DNA of 64,000 nt, from assembly GCF_009696265.1 (NCBI RefSeq), contig NZ_VUMH01000012.1, positions 1 to 64,000 on the forward strand. The letters are read 5' to 3'. The notes beneath the pieces are model-generated. The model did no database searches and had not been told where the DNA came from. It saw nothing but the letters and a program-made list of their open reading frames with translations. This document shows positions 1 through 8,644 of the stretch, in pieces (the first letter of the stretch is position 1; every line of letters starts with the position of its first letter). The translations under genes and the position numbers were made by a program. This stretch comes from Desulfovibrio porci (GTDB taxonomy: Bacteria; Desulfobacterota; Desulfovibrionia; Desulfovibrionales; Desulfovibrionaceae).

Positions 1-127
1 GAAAAGAACAGCGAACTTGCCGGTCTGGACGCATCGCTACAACTTTGTGCGTCCGCATACGGCTCTTGGCAGAAAACCTCCAGCCTCAAGGCTGAGCGGA
101 GGGTGAACAACGTGTTGACACTCTACA
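1..127 (+). mobile_element. 3' end of an IS481-family element (partial transposase and right inverted repeat)
   Basis: Positions 2-106 encode the last 34 residues of an integrase-type transposase. They include the RYNFVRPHTALG and KPPASRL motifs that are characteristic of the C-terminus of IS481/IS3-type DDE transposases, followed by a TGA stop at 104-106. The sequence from the stop to about 127 (ending CTCTACA) behaves as the right terminal inverted repeat: a related copy lies in opposite orientation at 58733-58762, matching at 25 of 30 positions. The rest of the element lies upstream of the window, so intactness cannot be judged. IS481 assignment rests on the motifs and the stop codon inside the terminal repeat. 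Confidence 0.75.
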
Positions 128-242
128 GCTAGGCAAGTGATTTTATAAAAATTTTGATTTTTAAAATATATAAAGCTATTCGTTGGTATTATTTATGCGT
201 GACTATTTGAAGAAGAATATTTTTCCTGCTCCGGAGGCTGCC

Positions 243-2555
243 ATGTCAAGCATTTCCCCTATCTCATCGTCAGGTTATGAATTGCGCTATGACGCCACGC
301 GCCCGGGCGGCATTGCGTTGTCCAAAGCCGAAACCGGGAACGCGAGCGATACGGTGAGCATTTCCGATACCGGCCGGCAGGTTGCCTCCCAGGCGGCCGC
401 CATGCGCGACGAGGCGGCCCGGCAGATGGATGCCGCCGATCGCTATCAGACGGCGCTTGACTTTGGGCGGGATTTTGCCGCGTACATGGACGGCAATATT
501 AACCTGGTAGATGAGTACGGACACAAACGCGCCAGTGCCGAGCTGGAGGCGGCTTCGTACAGGCAGTCCAGGGCGTTCACCACCGTCAGCGCGCAGGGCA
601 CGGTTATCGGCATTTCTTACCTCGCCGCGGAAGGGGGCCACCTGCAAGACGCCATTCCTGAAGTCTATCCGGCCCAGATAACCAGAAAAGACGGCTTTCA
701 GTTCAACATCACGCTGGAGGATGATGTACGCATCAACGACCTGGAAGACGGGGGCCTTTCCATATATTACGCATCCAGCGGGATAACCCGAACCTTTGAC
801 GCCGAGGGCAGGGAAAGCGTTGCCCAGGGGGAAAAAAATGCCCTGGGAACCGGCGCTGACGACATTATCATCAACAGAGCCAGCAAGCGTGTGGACGCCG
901 GGGACGGCAACGATATCATCATCAATCTGGCTGACGGCGCGGAAATCCTGGGCGGCGAGGGGAACGACAGCATTTTTCTGCCCGCGGCGGACACCAGGGG
1001 CGTGACCATTGACGGCGGCACGGAGAATGACCGCATTGTAGGACAGCACCTTTCCAATGCCACAGTCATCATGGGGGACGGCGACGACGCGCTGACGGCT
1101 ACGTCCCTGAACAGGGCCGCCATAACCTCCAGTGGCGACGATGTTATCAAAACCGCGCGGCTCATAAACAGCTCGCTCGTCTCCAGCAACGGCGCCTTTA
1201 ACTCGGAGATAGCCAATATCTATGAGAGCTCTGTCGCCATCGACCAGGTGAAAAATGGATTCTCCAGTGATAGCATCAGGGGATCAAAGGTGCGCTTCGG
1301 CGAAGGGGATCTTACTCTTTCTTCAAAAGGAATTACAAATTCAGAGCTTTTGTTCGGGGACGGAAATCTTACCATATTAAGCTCTGGTGGAATTGACTAC
1401 TCTATTCTCACGCATGACAGGGGAAGCAACACAATAACCGGCGGAAGTATCACCGATTCCACGCTCACCTTGGGAAGCGGGGGCAACACGTTTGATACGC
1501 ACGGGATTTCCGGGTCGACGCTCAACCTGGGAGGCGGCGGCAACACCATTACCGGCGGCATCGGCAAGTCCACGCTTAATGTTGAGGGCGGAGGCAACAC
1601 AATCACTGGATCAGGCGGTATCTATAGGTCTAAGCTCAATATAGCGGGCGGCGGCAACACAATCACCGGCCGCGGCGGCATCGGCGATTCAACGCTGAAT
1701 TTTAAAGGCGGCGGCAACACAATCGCCGGTGTATTCTATGATTCAACGCTGAATTTTGATGAGACAATCTCACCATCCTCGGCAACGCATAAAGCGCAAG
1801 AGAATACCTCCGGCTCTAACTTCAACAAAATTATAAGTAATGGTTTCAATCAATCAACACTCTATTCCAAGAGCGAAAATTTAGAACTTTCAATAGGAAG
1901 CACTTATAAATCAACTATCCATGTCGAGAATGGAACCGCAAAAATAAACATTGATTCAACGATGAGCACTAACATAGAAACAGGAAACGGCAATGACGAC
2001 GTTGCCATACGCTCCCTTTTCTCTTCCCGTTTGAACACCGGCGGCGGAAATGACAATATCAGCATTGACATGGCCATGTTGTCGCACATAAACGCCGGCC
2101 AGGGCGATAATACTATACGGATAAAAGACGCAAGCCACTCCTCCATTGCGGCGGGTAACGGCAACAACACCATCAGGATAGGAAGAGCGGCCGACAGCAC
2201 CTTGAACGTGGGGAGCGGCAACAATGCGCTTTTGACCGAAGCGGCAAAAGAACTGGCGGGGCCGCATCTCTCCGATCCCACGGCGGATCTGGACGACACG
2301 CTCATGGACATCTTGTTCCGCAACGAAGGCGCGGCGCGGCCCACGCCCGCCGCCGAAGGCGCTGAGGCGGGTTCGCTCCCCGATTCCACCGCGTCGGCGG
2401 ACGGCCAAGAGGACACGCAGGCCGATACCGCCGCCCCGCTCTCGGATACGGACTTCGCGAGGCGCCTGATGCAGGCGGCCACTGCCGCCTATGCCCGCGG
2501 CCAGCGGTTCCTCGGGCGCGACGGCGGCATGCCCTCTTCCGCCAACCTGTTCTGA
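243..2555 (+). CDS. Large glycine/aspartate-repeat (RTX-like, beta-roll) protein
   Basis: A 770-residue protein with no recognisable signal peptide. The start at 243 is chosen because GGAGG lies at 232-236; an upstream ATG-free extension to 183 has no ribosome site. Residues 1 to about 210 are non-repetitive. They are followed by nonapeptide-like units (GTGADDIII, DAGDGNDII, GGEGNDSIF), then five or six units of about 20-26 residues built on STLN..GGGNTITG, then more GNGND/GGGND units, and a disordered Ala/Asp/Pro-rich tail from about residue 690. GGxGxD-type units bind calcium in RTX proteins and fold as parallel beta-rolls. Such proteins usually leave the cell by type I secretion, but no secretion genes are in the window. 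It is a paralogue of the protein at 4111-5454. Function unknown; surface or secreted adhesin is an inference. Confidence 0.85.
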   Translation: MSSISPISSSGYELRYDATRPGGIALSKAETGNASDTVSISDTGRQVASQAAAMRDEAARQMDAADRYQTALDFGRDFAAYMDGNINLVDEYGHKRASAELEAASYRQSRAFTTVSAQGTVIGISYLAAEGGHLQDAIPEVYPAQITRKDGFQFNITLEDDVRINDLEDGGLSIYYASSGITRTFDAEGRESVAQGEKNALGTGADDIIINRASKRVDAGDGNDIIINLADGAEILGGEGNDSIFLPAADTRGVTIDGGTENDRIVGQHLSNATVIMGDGDDALTATSLNRAAITSSGDDVIKTARLINSSLVSSNGAFNSEIANIYESSVAIDQVKNGFSSDSIRGSKVRFGEGDLTLSSKGITNSELLFGDGNLTILSSGGIDYSILTHDRGSNTITGGSITDSTLTLGSGGNTFDTHGISGSTLNLGGGGNTITGGIGKSTLNVEGGGNTITGSGGIYRSKLNIAGGGNTITGRGGIGDSTLNFKGGGNTIAGVFYDSTLNFDETISPSSATHKAQENTSGSNFNKIISNGFNQSTLYSKSENLELSIGSTYKSTIHVENGTAKINIDSTMSTNIETGNGNDDVAIRSLFSSRLNTGGGNDNISIDMAMLSHINAGQGDNTIRIKDASHSSIAAGNGNNTIRIGRAADSTLNVGSGNNALLTEAAKELAGPHLSDPTADLDDTLMDILFRNEGAARPTPAAEGAEAGSLPDSTASADGQEDTQADTAAPLSDTDFARRLMQAATAAYARGQRFLGRDGGMPSSANLF

Positions 2556-2674
2556 AGCGGGAGGATTTTCGCGGATACGCTGCCGCAGGAAAAACTTGTC
2601 TCCTGCCGATTCCAAGCATAGAATTTTTGATTAATAATCATAATTTCTTTGCGGAAAGACAGATGGGGGATAGC

Positions 2675-3901
2675 ATGCGTCTTCTTTTTATCCATCAGAA
2701 TTTTCCCGGTCAGTACAGGCACCTGGTGCATCATTTCGGGAGCCAGAAAGGGCATGAAATCGCCTGCGTGGGGGAAAGCCAGAACCTGCTGCGCTGGGAG
2801 GGCCTGCCTGGCGTTCGCGTGCACGGCTACAGCGTGCAGGAAAAAAAGGATGCCGGGCACCCCTATGCCTTGGGCTTTGAAAACAGTTTGCGACGGGGCC
2901 AGGCCGTGGCCGTCACCTGCACGGAGATCAAAAAAAGCGGCTTTGTCCCGGACGTCATTTGCGTGCACTCGGGCTGGGGGGAGGGGCTGTTCCTGAAGGA
3001 CGTGTTCCCTGACGCGAAAATTCTGATGTACTGTGAGTTTTACTACAACGCGGAAGGCTCGGACTTCAATTTCGAGCGGAAAAAGCGGCCCACCCTGGAC
3101 GAGCTGTTCTTTCTCAGAACCCGCAACGCCACGCAGTGCTTGAGCTTCATGCAGGCCGACGCGGGCATAAGCCCCACCGTCTGGCAGAAAAGCCAGTACC
3201 CGGACATTATTTCGCAAAAAATTACAGTCCTCCACGAGGGTGTGGACACGGCGCGCTTTCAGCCCGACAACAAGGCTGTCATCACCTTGTCGCAGAGCGG
3301 ACTTGCCTTGCGGCCGGGCGACAAGGTGGTCACCTTCGTCAACCGGAATCTGGAGCCATACCGCGGCTTCCGCACCTTCCTGCATTCGATTCCGCTTCTG
3401 CAACAGAAGCATCCTGACGCCCAAATACTGATCGTGGGCGCCGACGGCCGCGGCTATGGCGCGCCGGCGCCCAAGGGCACGACTTACAGAAAGATGTACA
3501 TGAATGAAATCAAGGAAAAGGCGGATATACGTAAAATCCATTTCCTAGGCCACGTGCCCCACGGTATTCTCAGGCAGCTTTACCAGGTGTCGGCGGCACA
3601 CGTGTATCTGACATTTCCCTTTGTGCTCTCGTGGTCGATGCTGGAGGCCATGTCCTGCCAGTGCCTGGTTATCGGCTCCAAAACCCCGCCCGTGCAGGAA
3701 GTGCTCAAGGATGGGGAAAACGGCCTTCTGGTGGACTTCTTCTCGCCGGAGCAGGTGGCCGGGGCGGTGTGCGAGGCCCTGGACGGTTCGGACAGGATTG
3801 CGGGCATTCGGGAGCGTGCCCGGAAAACCATTGTGGACAAATATGATCTGCGGTCGGTATCTCTACCGCAGTACGACAACCTGCTCGCCTCTCTGGCCTA
3901 A
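2675..3901 (+). CDS. GT4-type family glycosyltransferase
   Basis: A 408-residue GT-B-fold glycosyltransferase that would move a sugar from a nucleotide donor to an unknown acceptor in the cytoplasm. It begins MRLLFIHQNFPGQYRHL, a typical N-terminus of this family. The C-terminal Rossmann half carries VTFVNRNLEPYRGF (about residue 210) and the donor-site segment LSWSMLEAMSCQ near residue 325. ATG 2675 is preferred over upstream TTG/ATG codons because GGGGGA lies at 2665-2670. It sits between two paralogous repeat proteins, 119 bases after the first and convergent with the second, so glycosylation of those proteins is possible but unproven. Confidence 0.85.
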   Translation: MRLLFIHQNFPGQYRHLVHHFGSQKGHEIACVGESQNLLRWEGLPGVRVHGYSVQEKKDAGHPYALGFENSLRRGQAVAVTCTEIKKSGFVPDVICVHSGWGEGLFLKDVFPDAKILMYCEFYYNAEGSDFNFERKKRPTLDELFFLRTRNATQCLSFMQADAGISPTVWQKSQYPDIISQKITVLHEGVDTARFQPDNKAVITLSQSGLALRPGDKVVTFVNRNLEPYRGFRTFLHSIPLLQQKHPDAQILIVGADGRGYGAPAPKGTTYRKMYMNEIKEKADIRKIHFLGHVPHGILRQLYQVSAAHVYLTFPFVLSWSMLEAMSCQCLVIGSKTPPVQEVLKDGENGLLVDFFSPEQVAGAVCEALDGSDRIAGIRERARKTIVDKYDLRSVSLPQYDNLLASLA

Positions 3902-4048
3902 AAGCGACCACGCGAAAGCCTGATGTCTGGAAATTTTCCGAAAGAGGGCCTGAATTTCTATTTCAGGCGTCTGCTCTCTTTTCCGGTGTGAGCGTAGAAT
4001 AAGGTGGTGCTCAATTCGATATGAAGAGCGCTAACCGGCAGCTGAAAC

Positions 4049-4089
4049 GCAAAAAAGTCCGCACCTCCTGCCGGATGCGGGTTTTTTGC
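4049..4089. terminator. Bidirectional terminator between convergent genes
   Basis: A stem with GCAAAAAA...CCGCA on the left and TGCGGGTTTTTTGC on the right, so both strands end in a T-run. It lies between the glycosyltransferase on the plus strand and the repeat protein on the minus strand. Confidence 0.6.
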
Positions 4090-4110
4090 AAAGTGCTTTT
4101 GATCGATCAA

Positions 4111-5454
4111 TCAGGACTGCATTGAGGAATTTCTTCTGATTTCCGTACTCCGCTGAAGAATGTTTTCAACCCGCCGGGAAGGCTCTTCCGCGCGCTGCCC
4201 TGTTTCAGCAGTGGCCTCTGTTTCTTGACCCGGCTCCGGCTGTTTTGTGCGTGCGCTCTCTTCATCATTCCACAATGACGCATTCATTGCGTCAACACTC
4301 AGGGCCATGCTCTTGACCATCCTGCCGATATTAACCGCATTGCCTTCGCCATTGTTCAAAAGCAGGCTTTGAAACATATTTTCAACGGATATTTCATTCG
4401 TGCCGTCACCCCCGACAATTACGCTGTTGACAGCGGTACCGACATGAATGGTATTCTTGCCGTTACCGCCGCGTACCGTGCCATTGAAGGTGCCCAGGGA
4501 AATCAGATCATCGCCGCCGCCGCCATTTATGGTCACGTTTTCGCTTCGGCTGATGATGTTGCTCGCTGTGATGCGATCAGCGCCGTTGCCGCCGTCCACA
4601 ACAATGGCGCCGGGAGAAAACACGGTTCCCAACTGGATGTCGTCGTTTCCGTCACCTCCGTTTATGGTTAGACGGGAACCATCCGACACGGTTAGGTTCT
4701 CAGCTTTTAGTAGGTCATCGCCGTCGCCGAGATCAACAGAGATGTTCTCCACAAACTGACCCGCAAGAATGATCTTGTCGTTCCCCGAACCGCCTCGAAG
4801 AGAGACATTGGCCGCAAAATTGATAATCGTGTCATCGCCGGAGCCGCCGTCGACCTCTTTGCCGTCAACATTGATAATAATGTCGTTGCCGTCCGTTCCC
4901 GCGAAGGGATTGCCCCCTTCACCGACGGAAAGTTGATTGCCGTCGGCGTCATAAGTTATAGTGGACGCTTCGGTAACAAGAACAATGCCGCCGTCTTCCC
5001 TCTCCGTTATCCGCGCGTTGACGACGCCATTTACCACAATACTTTTGCCGCCAGGCAGAGTGGCGTGAAGCTGAGAGGCTCCGTCTGAGGAGGAGGTTAC
5101 TTCCACAACCGTGCCATTGTCCGTGCGTGCCGATGTCTGCGGCTGGCTGAAGCCTGACCGCAAACTACGTTCGCTGATGCCGCCCAAGACGCCGCTTTGT
5201 TGTTCAAGAAAATCAAGGATGCCGCGCCGAATGTTATCCGCGCTCATATCACCCTTGCCGGTTGCCGGGCGTGTTTGGCTGTCGGAAGGGAAAGCGGAAA
5301 TTTTTTCCGGCATCTCGGAAAGTTCGCAATAATCAAGGCGCTCGTGGCCTGCGGCAGGTTGTGCCGCCTGCAGGACGTCTCCCCGGTGCCGTGCCGGTAA
5401 TATGGGGATGGAAAAACCGCTATACGATTGAGAGCTGCTTGTAATGCTATCCAT
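4111..5454 (-). CDS. Glycine/aspartate-repeat (RTX-like) protein, paralogue of the 243-2555 gene
   Basis: A 447-residue protein starting MDSITSSSQ with a strong ribosome site (GGAGGGAGGATAG before the ATG). Residues about 130-175 resemble the segment that precedes the repeats in the 770-residue paralogue: both have an EDGG motif, then a T.T.DA.G motif. Repeats follow at about 175-360: GTDGNDIIIN, DGGSGDDTII, RGGSGNDKII, DLGDGDDLL, NGGDGNDDI, NGGGGDDLI. The tail from about 390 is charged and low complexity. No signal peptide is seen. The pair on opposite strands around a glycosyltransferase, bounded by two different insertion sequences, suggests a mobile surface-protein module. Exact function unknown. 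Confidence 0.85.
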   Translation of the reverse strand: MDSITSSSQSYSGFSIPILPARHRGDVLQAAQPAAGHERLDYCELSEMPEKISAFPSDSQTRPATGKGDMSADNIRRGILDFLEQQSGVLGGISERSLRSGFSQPQTSARTDNGTVVEVTSSSDGASQLHATLPGGKSIVVNGVVNARITEREDGGIVLVTEASTITYDADGNQLSVGEGGNPFAGTDGNDIIINVDGKEVDGGSGDDTIINFAANVSLRGGSGNDKIILAGQFVENISVDLGDGDDLLKAENLTVSDGSRLTINGGDGNDDIQLGTVFSPGAIVVDGGNGADRITASNIISRSENVTINGGGGDDLISLGTFNGTVRGGNGKNTIHVGTAVNSVIVGGDGTNEISVENMFQSLLLNNGEGNAVNIGRMVKSMALSVDAMNASLWNDEESARTKQPEPGQETEATAETGQRAEEPSRRVENILQRSTEIRRNSSMQS

Positions 5455-5581
5455 CTATCCTCCCTCCCGATCATTATCTTTGAGACTCTGGTCAGGGCAA
5501 TATCCTCTTTGGTTAGCGGCAAAAAATGCATGAACAAATATTTTTGCATATTTTATACCATCAAACTAGACTCAGGACTCA

Positions 5582-6007
5582 TTAATTACGGTCATAGCGC
5601 ATTGCAATCCGTCGCCAGTCTTTAATTCTCCCAAACATGTTTTCGATTTTGTGACGCTGTTTATAGAGGTCTTTATCATACGAGACAGGTGTCTTTCGAG
5701 TTTTCCTGGAAGGTATACAGGGCGTAATGCCTTTTCCAAGTAAAGCCGTTCGGAACCAGTCGGCATCATACCCTCGGTCAGCGAGCAGTTCCCTGGCGTT
5801 GGGCAAAGCGTCCAAAAACTGTGCTGCCCCTTTGTAGTCACTTATTTGGCCCGGAGATAAGAGAAGGAGAATCGGCCTGCCTTCACCATTACAAACGGCG
5901 TGAAGTTTGGAGTTCAGTCCGCCTTTTGTCCGCCCGATACAGCGGGAAAGAACCCTTTTTTGGCAAGCTTGCTGCCGTACGATGGGCTTTAAGGTGGGTG
6001 GCATCAA
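5582..6007 (-). CDS. IS5-family transposase, second frame (OrfB, catalytic part)
   Basis: This frame gives the C-terminal transposase core. It includes GGLNSKLHAVCNGEGRP, the second catalytic aspartate in LLADRGYDADWFR and the glutamate in HKIENMFGRIKDWRR. It is probably translated as a fusion with the first frame by a -1 frameshift at the A6G site near 5956-5961, not from its own start. The fused protein would be about 230 residues, and the DDE triad is complete. Confidence 0.8.
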   Translation of the reverse strand: MMPPTLKPIVRQQACQKRVLSRCIGRTKGGLNSKLHAVCNGEGRPILLLLSPGQISDYKGAAQFLDALPNARELLADRGYDADWFRTALLGKGITPCIPSRKTRKTPVSYDKDLYKQRHKIENMFGRIKDWRRIAMRYDRN

Positions 6008-6281
6008 TCATTAGCCGCTCTGTATTCCCTTGTTTTTCAACAAGTTCCATAAATATTTTGTTGAAAACGCCAAGTCTGCTCCAGCGTATAACCCTGTTAT
6101 ACAAGGTTTTATGTGGCCCGTACTCGCGAGGTGCGTCTTTCCACTGAAGTCCATGTTTTATGACGTAAATGATTCCGCTGAGTATCCGCAAATCGTCAAC
6201 GCGCGGAATGCCATGGGACAAAGGAAAATATGGCTTGATCCGATCAAGCTGGGCACGGGAAAGATAAAAGAGAGTACTCAT
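5889..6281 (-). CDS. IS5-family transposase, first frame (OrfA)
   Basis: This 130-residue frame gives the N-terminal part of the transposase. It has the DUF4096-like start MSTLFYLSRAQLDRIKPYFP, then the segment LQWKDAPREYGPHKTLYNR and the first catalytic aspartate in RLMIDATHLKAHRTAA. After the codons for SLPKK, at the run of six A residues on the minus strand (plus-strand T-run 5956-5961), a -1 slip would move ribosomes into the second frame. Without slippage the product ends as a truncated protein, which may act as an inhibitor in related elements. Confidence 0.8.
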   Translation of the reverse strand: MSTLFYLSRAQLDRIKPYFPLSHGIPRVDDLRILSGIIYVIKHGLQWKDAPREYGPHKTLYNRVIRWSRLGVFNKIFMELVEKQGNTERLMIDATHLKAHRTAASLPKKGSFPLYRADKRRTELQTSRRL

Positions 6282-6581
6282 AGCTCACCTCTTGGCACAC
6301 TATGAGTACTCTTTTACAAACTTTTTGACAATTAATGAGTCCTGAACCTAGACGAAAAAACGAATTTAAGCGAAAAAAGTCGTGACATGGTAAGAGTTAT
6401 TTTCTCTTATTTCGCTTTTTCCACCTATCCTCTTTCTCCTCACCGCTCAAGAACACAATCGCATTTATCAAAGAGGGCCAGTCTACTCATTGTGGGCATA
6501 CTTGGGTGTTCCCCTTCTGGGGCTGGCGTGGGCGTGCCGCCCTTCGAACCTAAAGAAACAACCACCTGTTCTCTTTGAAAA

Positions 6582-6610
6582 TTGCATTTGGCAATAGATT
6601 AGACTATAAT
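6582..6610 (+). promoter_or_regulatory. Sigma-70-type promoter of the AT-rich three-gene cassette
   Basis: TTGCAT (6582-6587), a 17-base spacer, and a perfect TATAAT (6605-6610). It lies about 65 bases before the P-loop NTPase start at 6675. The stretch 6348-6674 between the insertion sequence and this gene otherwise holds only short, unconvincing reading frames. Confidence 0.55.
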
Positions 6611-6674
6611 AAGTCCACGTTTACCCAAAGAATCATAATAGTTTCCATCCCTCCTTGGCACTACTTGGGGCAAT

Positions 6675-7255
6675 ATGGGCATTTTCTTTGTTTGCGGCAT
6701 ACATTGTGTCGGCAAGACGACCATCTGCAAAGAAGCGGCAAGTGGCATGGGTGTTCCCCGCTATAGTGCAAGTGAACTTATCCACACTCAAGACGCTTTG
6801 GCTCTAGGGCCGACTAAGCTCGTAAAAAATTTAGACCATAATCAAAACATGCTTATTCAGGCAGCGCGAACTGTAGAGGATAAGCATAATTACTTTCTAC
6901 TAGATGGGCATACAACTCTTTTGACAGAGGCGGGAGTGGAAAAATACCAATATATGTATTCAAATTTTTAAACATTGAATGCATCGTTGCTCTTTATCGT
7001 TCCCCTGAAACCATAAGTAAATTTTTATTCAAAAGGGATAACACCTGCCTTGATATTGAAGACATTACTGAACATCAAGAGATGGAAATATCGTACGCAA
7101 AAGATATAGCTGCAAATCTTGATGTGTTTTTCTGGTTACAAAAAGAACCGGAAACCGTCCAACTTCAAATGCTTATTGCCTCATGGCTCAAACGAGAAGG
7201 AGAATGGGATGCGAGAAGACGGCGTAATGCAGGTAAAAAAATTTTCCGAGATTGA
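6675..7255 (+). pseudogene. P-loop NTPase / small kinase-like protein, frameshifted at a poly-A run
   Basis: The protein starts MGIFFVCGIHCVGKTT, with a Walker A motif (GIHCVGKT) at residues 8-15, like AAA_17/adenylate-kinase-type small NTPases. The frame stops at 6971. Adding one A to the A5 run at 6940-6944 rejoins it to a second frame, which continues GVEK-IPIYVFKFLNIECIVALYR to a TGA at 7253-7255. That gives 193 residues, a sensible length. The second half includes ALYRSPETISKFLFKR, consistent with a lid or arginine-finger region. It overlaps the next gene (start 7209), so the three genes form a translationally coupled set. Substrate unknown. The break may be a real mutation, a phase-variable tract or a read error. 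Confidence 0.65.
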
Positions 7256-8268
7256 CATCACTGACTCGTTTTTCGATACACTAAAATCCAGCTACGCTGA
7301 ATTCTCTGACTGGTTTGCTCGTAAGGCAAATGAGGTTGCATATACGGTTTATGATGGCACTGGGCATTTGCAAGGCTTTCTATATATAAAAGGTGAAAAT
7401 GGCCCGATACGAGATGTTACGCCTCCGATAAATGCATCTCGTGTTCTTAAGGTTGGTACGTTTAAAATCAATGCCCACAGAACAAAACTTGGTGAACGCT
7501 TTGTCAAAAAAAATATTCGATTATGCCATTGAATGGAAAGTAAACCATATATATGTTACTGTGTTTGAGGAGCATATTGGCTTAATTTCATTATTACAAA
7601 ACTATGGATTTAAACGATATGGAGTTAAAAATACTACAAACGGGGCAGAACTTGTATTTTTGAAAGATTTCAATACACTAACGGGGAATATAGTATTTGA
7701 CTATCCGATAATAAATGCATCCTCGAATAAATGGGTTTTGAGTGTAAAACCAGAATATCACACAAACCTATTCCCAGACTCGATATTGCGAACTGAAGAT
7801 AGCAAAATAATCAGTGACATATCGCACACAAATAGTATCCATAAGGTGTATATAGGAAGAGCACTTGATATGCCACAAATCAGAGTGGGGGATACCCTTA
7901 TAATCTATAGGCCAGGAGAAAATGGCCCGAAATTGTTTCATAGTGTGGTGACATCACTTTGTGTTGTTGAAGACATAAGGCCGCGTAGCAACTTTGAATC
8001 GGAACGAGATTTCTTAGACTACGCAGCAATGTACAGTGTCTTTGATGAACAAGACTTACTATACTGGTTACATCGCCCTGGCCCTGAAATGCACGCAATC
8101 AAAATGACATATAATGTGGCCCTCCCCAAACGACCAAATTTAAAAGCGCTTGTTGAACAGGCCGGTCTTGACCGTGAAGCCTATTGGGGGTTACACCAAA
8201 TTGGCGATGAACAATTCGCTAATATATTAAAATTAGGCAATGTTTATGAAGGCGTTGTTATCCATTAA
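7209..8268 (+). pseudogene. GNAT acetyltransferase fused to a PUA-like (ASCH/EVE-like) domain, frameshifted at a poly-A run
   Basis: The start at 7209 has a perfect AAGGAG six bases upstream. The first frame runs to 7532 and the continuation lies in another frame ending at 8268. Removing one A from the A8 run at 7506-7513 joins them into a 352-residue protein reading GERFVKK-IFDYAIEW. Residues 1 to about 155 look like a GNAT acetyltransferase (RTKLGERF acetyl-CoA loop, then IGLISLLQNYGFKRYG). Residues about 165-352 contain VYIGRALDMP, IRVGDTLIIYR and FHSVVTSLCVVEDI, the beta-rich layout of PUA-like domains that bind RNA or modified bases. It overlaps both neighbours in the cassette. Target unknown; a nucleic-acid or nucleotide substrate is inferred from the PUA-like domain. 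Confidence 0.65.
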
Positions 8269-8644
8269 ACCTGAATTCATTGAAAAAATTTTTTCAGGTG
8301 AAAAACAAGTAGAATTTAGGAAATCTTGCTTCAAAGAAGATGTTCAAACTGTAGTTGTCTACGCGACCATGCCTGTTGGAAAAATTGTTGGAGAATTTGA
8401 AATTGAAACGATTTTGAGCGATAGCCCGGAAGAGTTATGGGAACAAACAAAGGCCGTTGCAGGGATCTCCTTCGCTTTCTTTAACGAGTATTTTTCTGGA
8501 CGTGAAGTAGCTTACGGCATCAAAATTAAACGAGTTAGGCGGTATAAAAAAGCACTTAACCCCTATCTGGAAGAACCTGATTTTGTAGCACCGCAATCAT
8601 TTCGTTATATCCGTGGGGAGAATGAGCAGCTAGTTCTTACTTAA
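8246..8644 (+). CDS. ASCH-domain protein
   Basis: A 132-residue single-domain protein starting MKALLSIKPEFIEKIFSGEKQVEFRK, the classic N-terminal signature of the ASCH family (PUA-like fold, predicted RNA or modified-nucleoside binding). The core continues with VVVYATMPVGKIVGEFEI and YGIKIKRVRRYKKAL. In the E. coli ASCH protein YqfB, an ac4C amidohydrolase, a Lys/Thr pair follows the G-x-K motif. Here the Lys is present (GEK) but the Thr position is Glu, so hydrolase activity is doubtful. The start at 8246 overlaps the end of the GNAT gene. It is intact, unlike its two upstream partners. Confidence 0.8.
   Translation: MKALLSIKPEFIEKIFSGEKQVEFRKSCFKEDVQTVVVYATMPVGKIVGEFEIETILSDSPEELWEQTKAVAGISFAFFNEYFSGREVAYGIKIKRVRRYKKALNPYLEEPDFVAPQSFRYIRGENEQLVLT

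Larger units (their letters stand above)
5570..6347 (-). mobile_element. IS5-family (IS427-like) insertion sequence, complete
   Basis: A 778-bp element. The ends are near-perfect inverted repeats: the left end reads ACTCAGGACTCATTAATT and the right end, reverse complemented, reads GTTCAGGACTCATTAATT. Both sides are flanked by CTAG (5566-5569 and 6348-6351), which fits a 4-bp target duplication. It carries two overlapping reading frames joined by a slippery A6G run, as usual for the IS427 group. The DDE residues can be found across the two frames, so it may still be active. Confidence 0.85.

Noticed and set aside
115-149. An outward promoter formed by TTGACA in the IS481 end and TATAAA at 144-149
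   Set aside because: The spacing is 23 bases, too long; with 17 bases the -10 box would be TGATTT, which is weak. The AT-rich stretch that follows may hold the real promoter.
6387-6578. A 63-codon frame between the IS5 element and the NTPase gene
   Set aside because: No ribosome site or domain; it ends just before the promoter of the NTPase gene.
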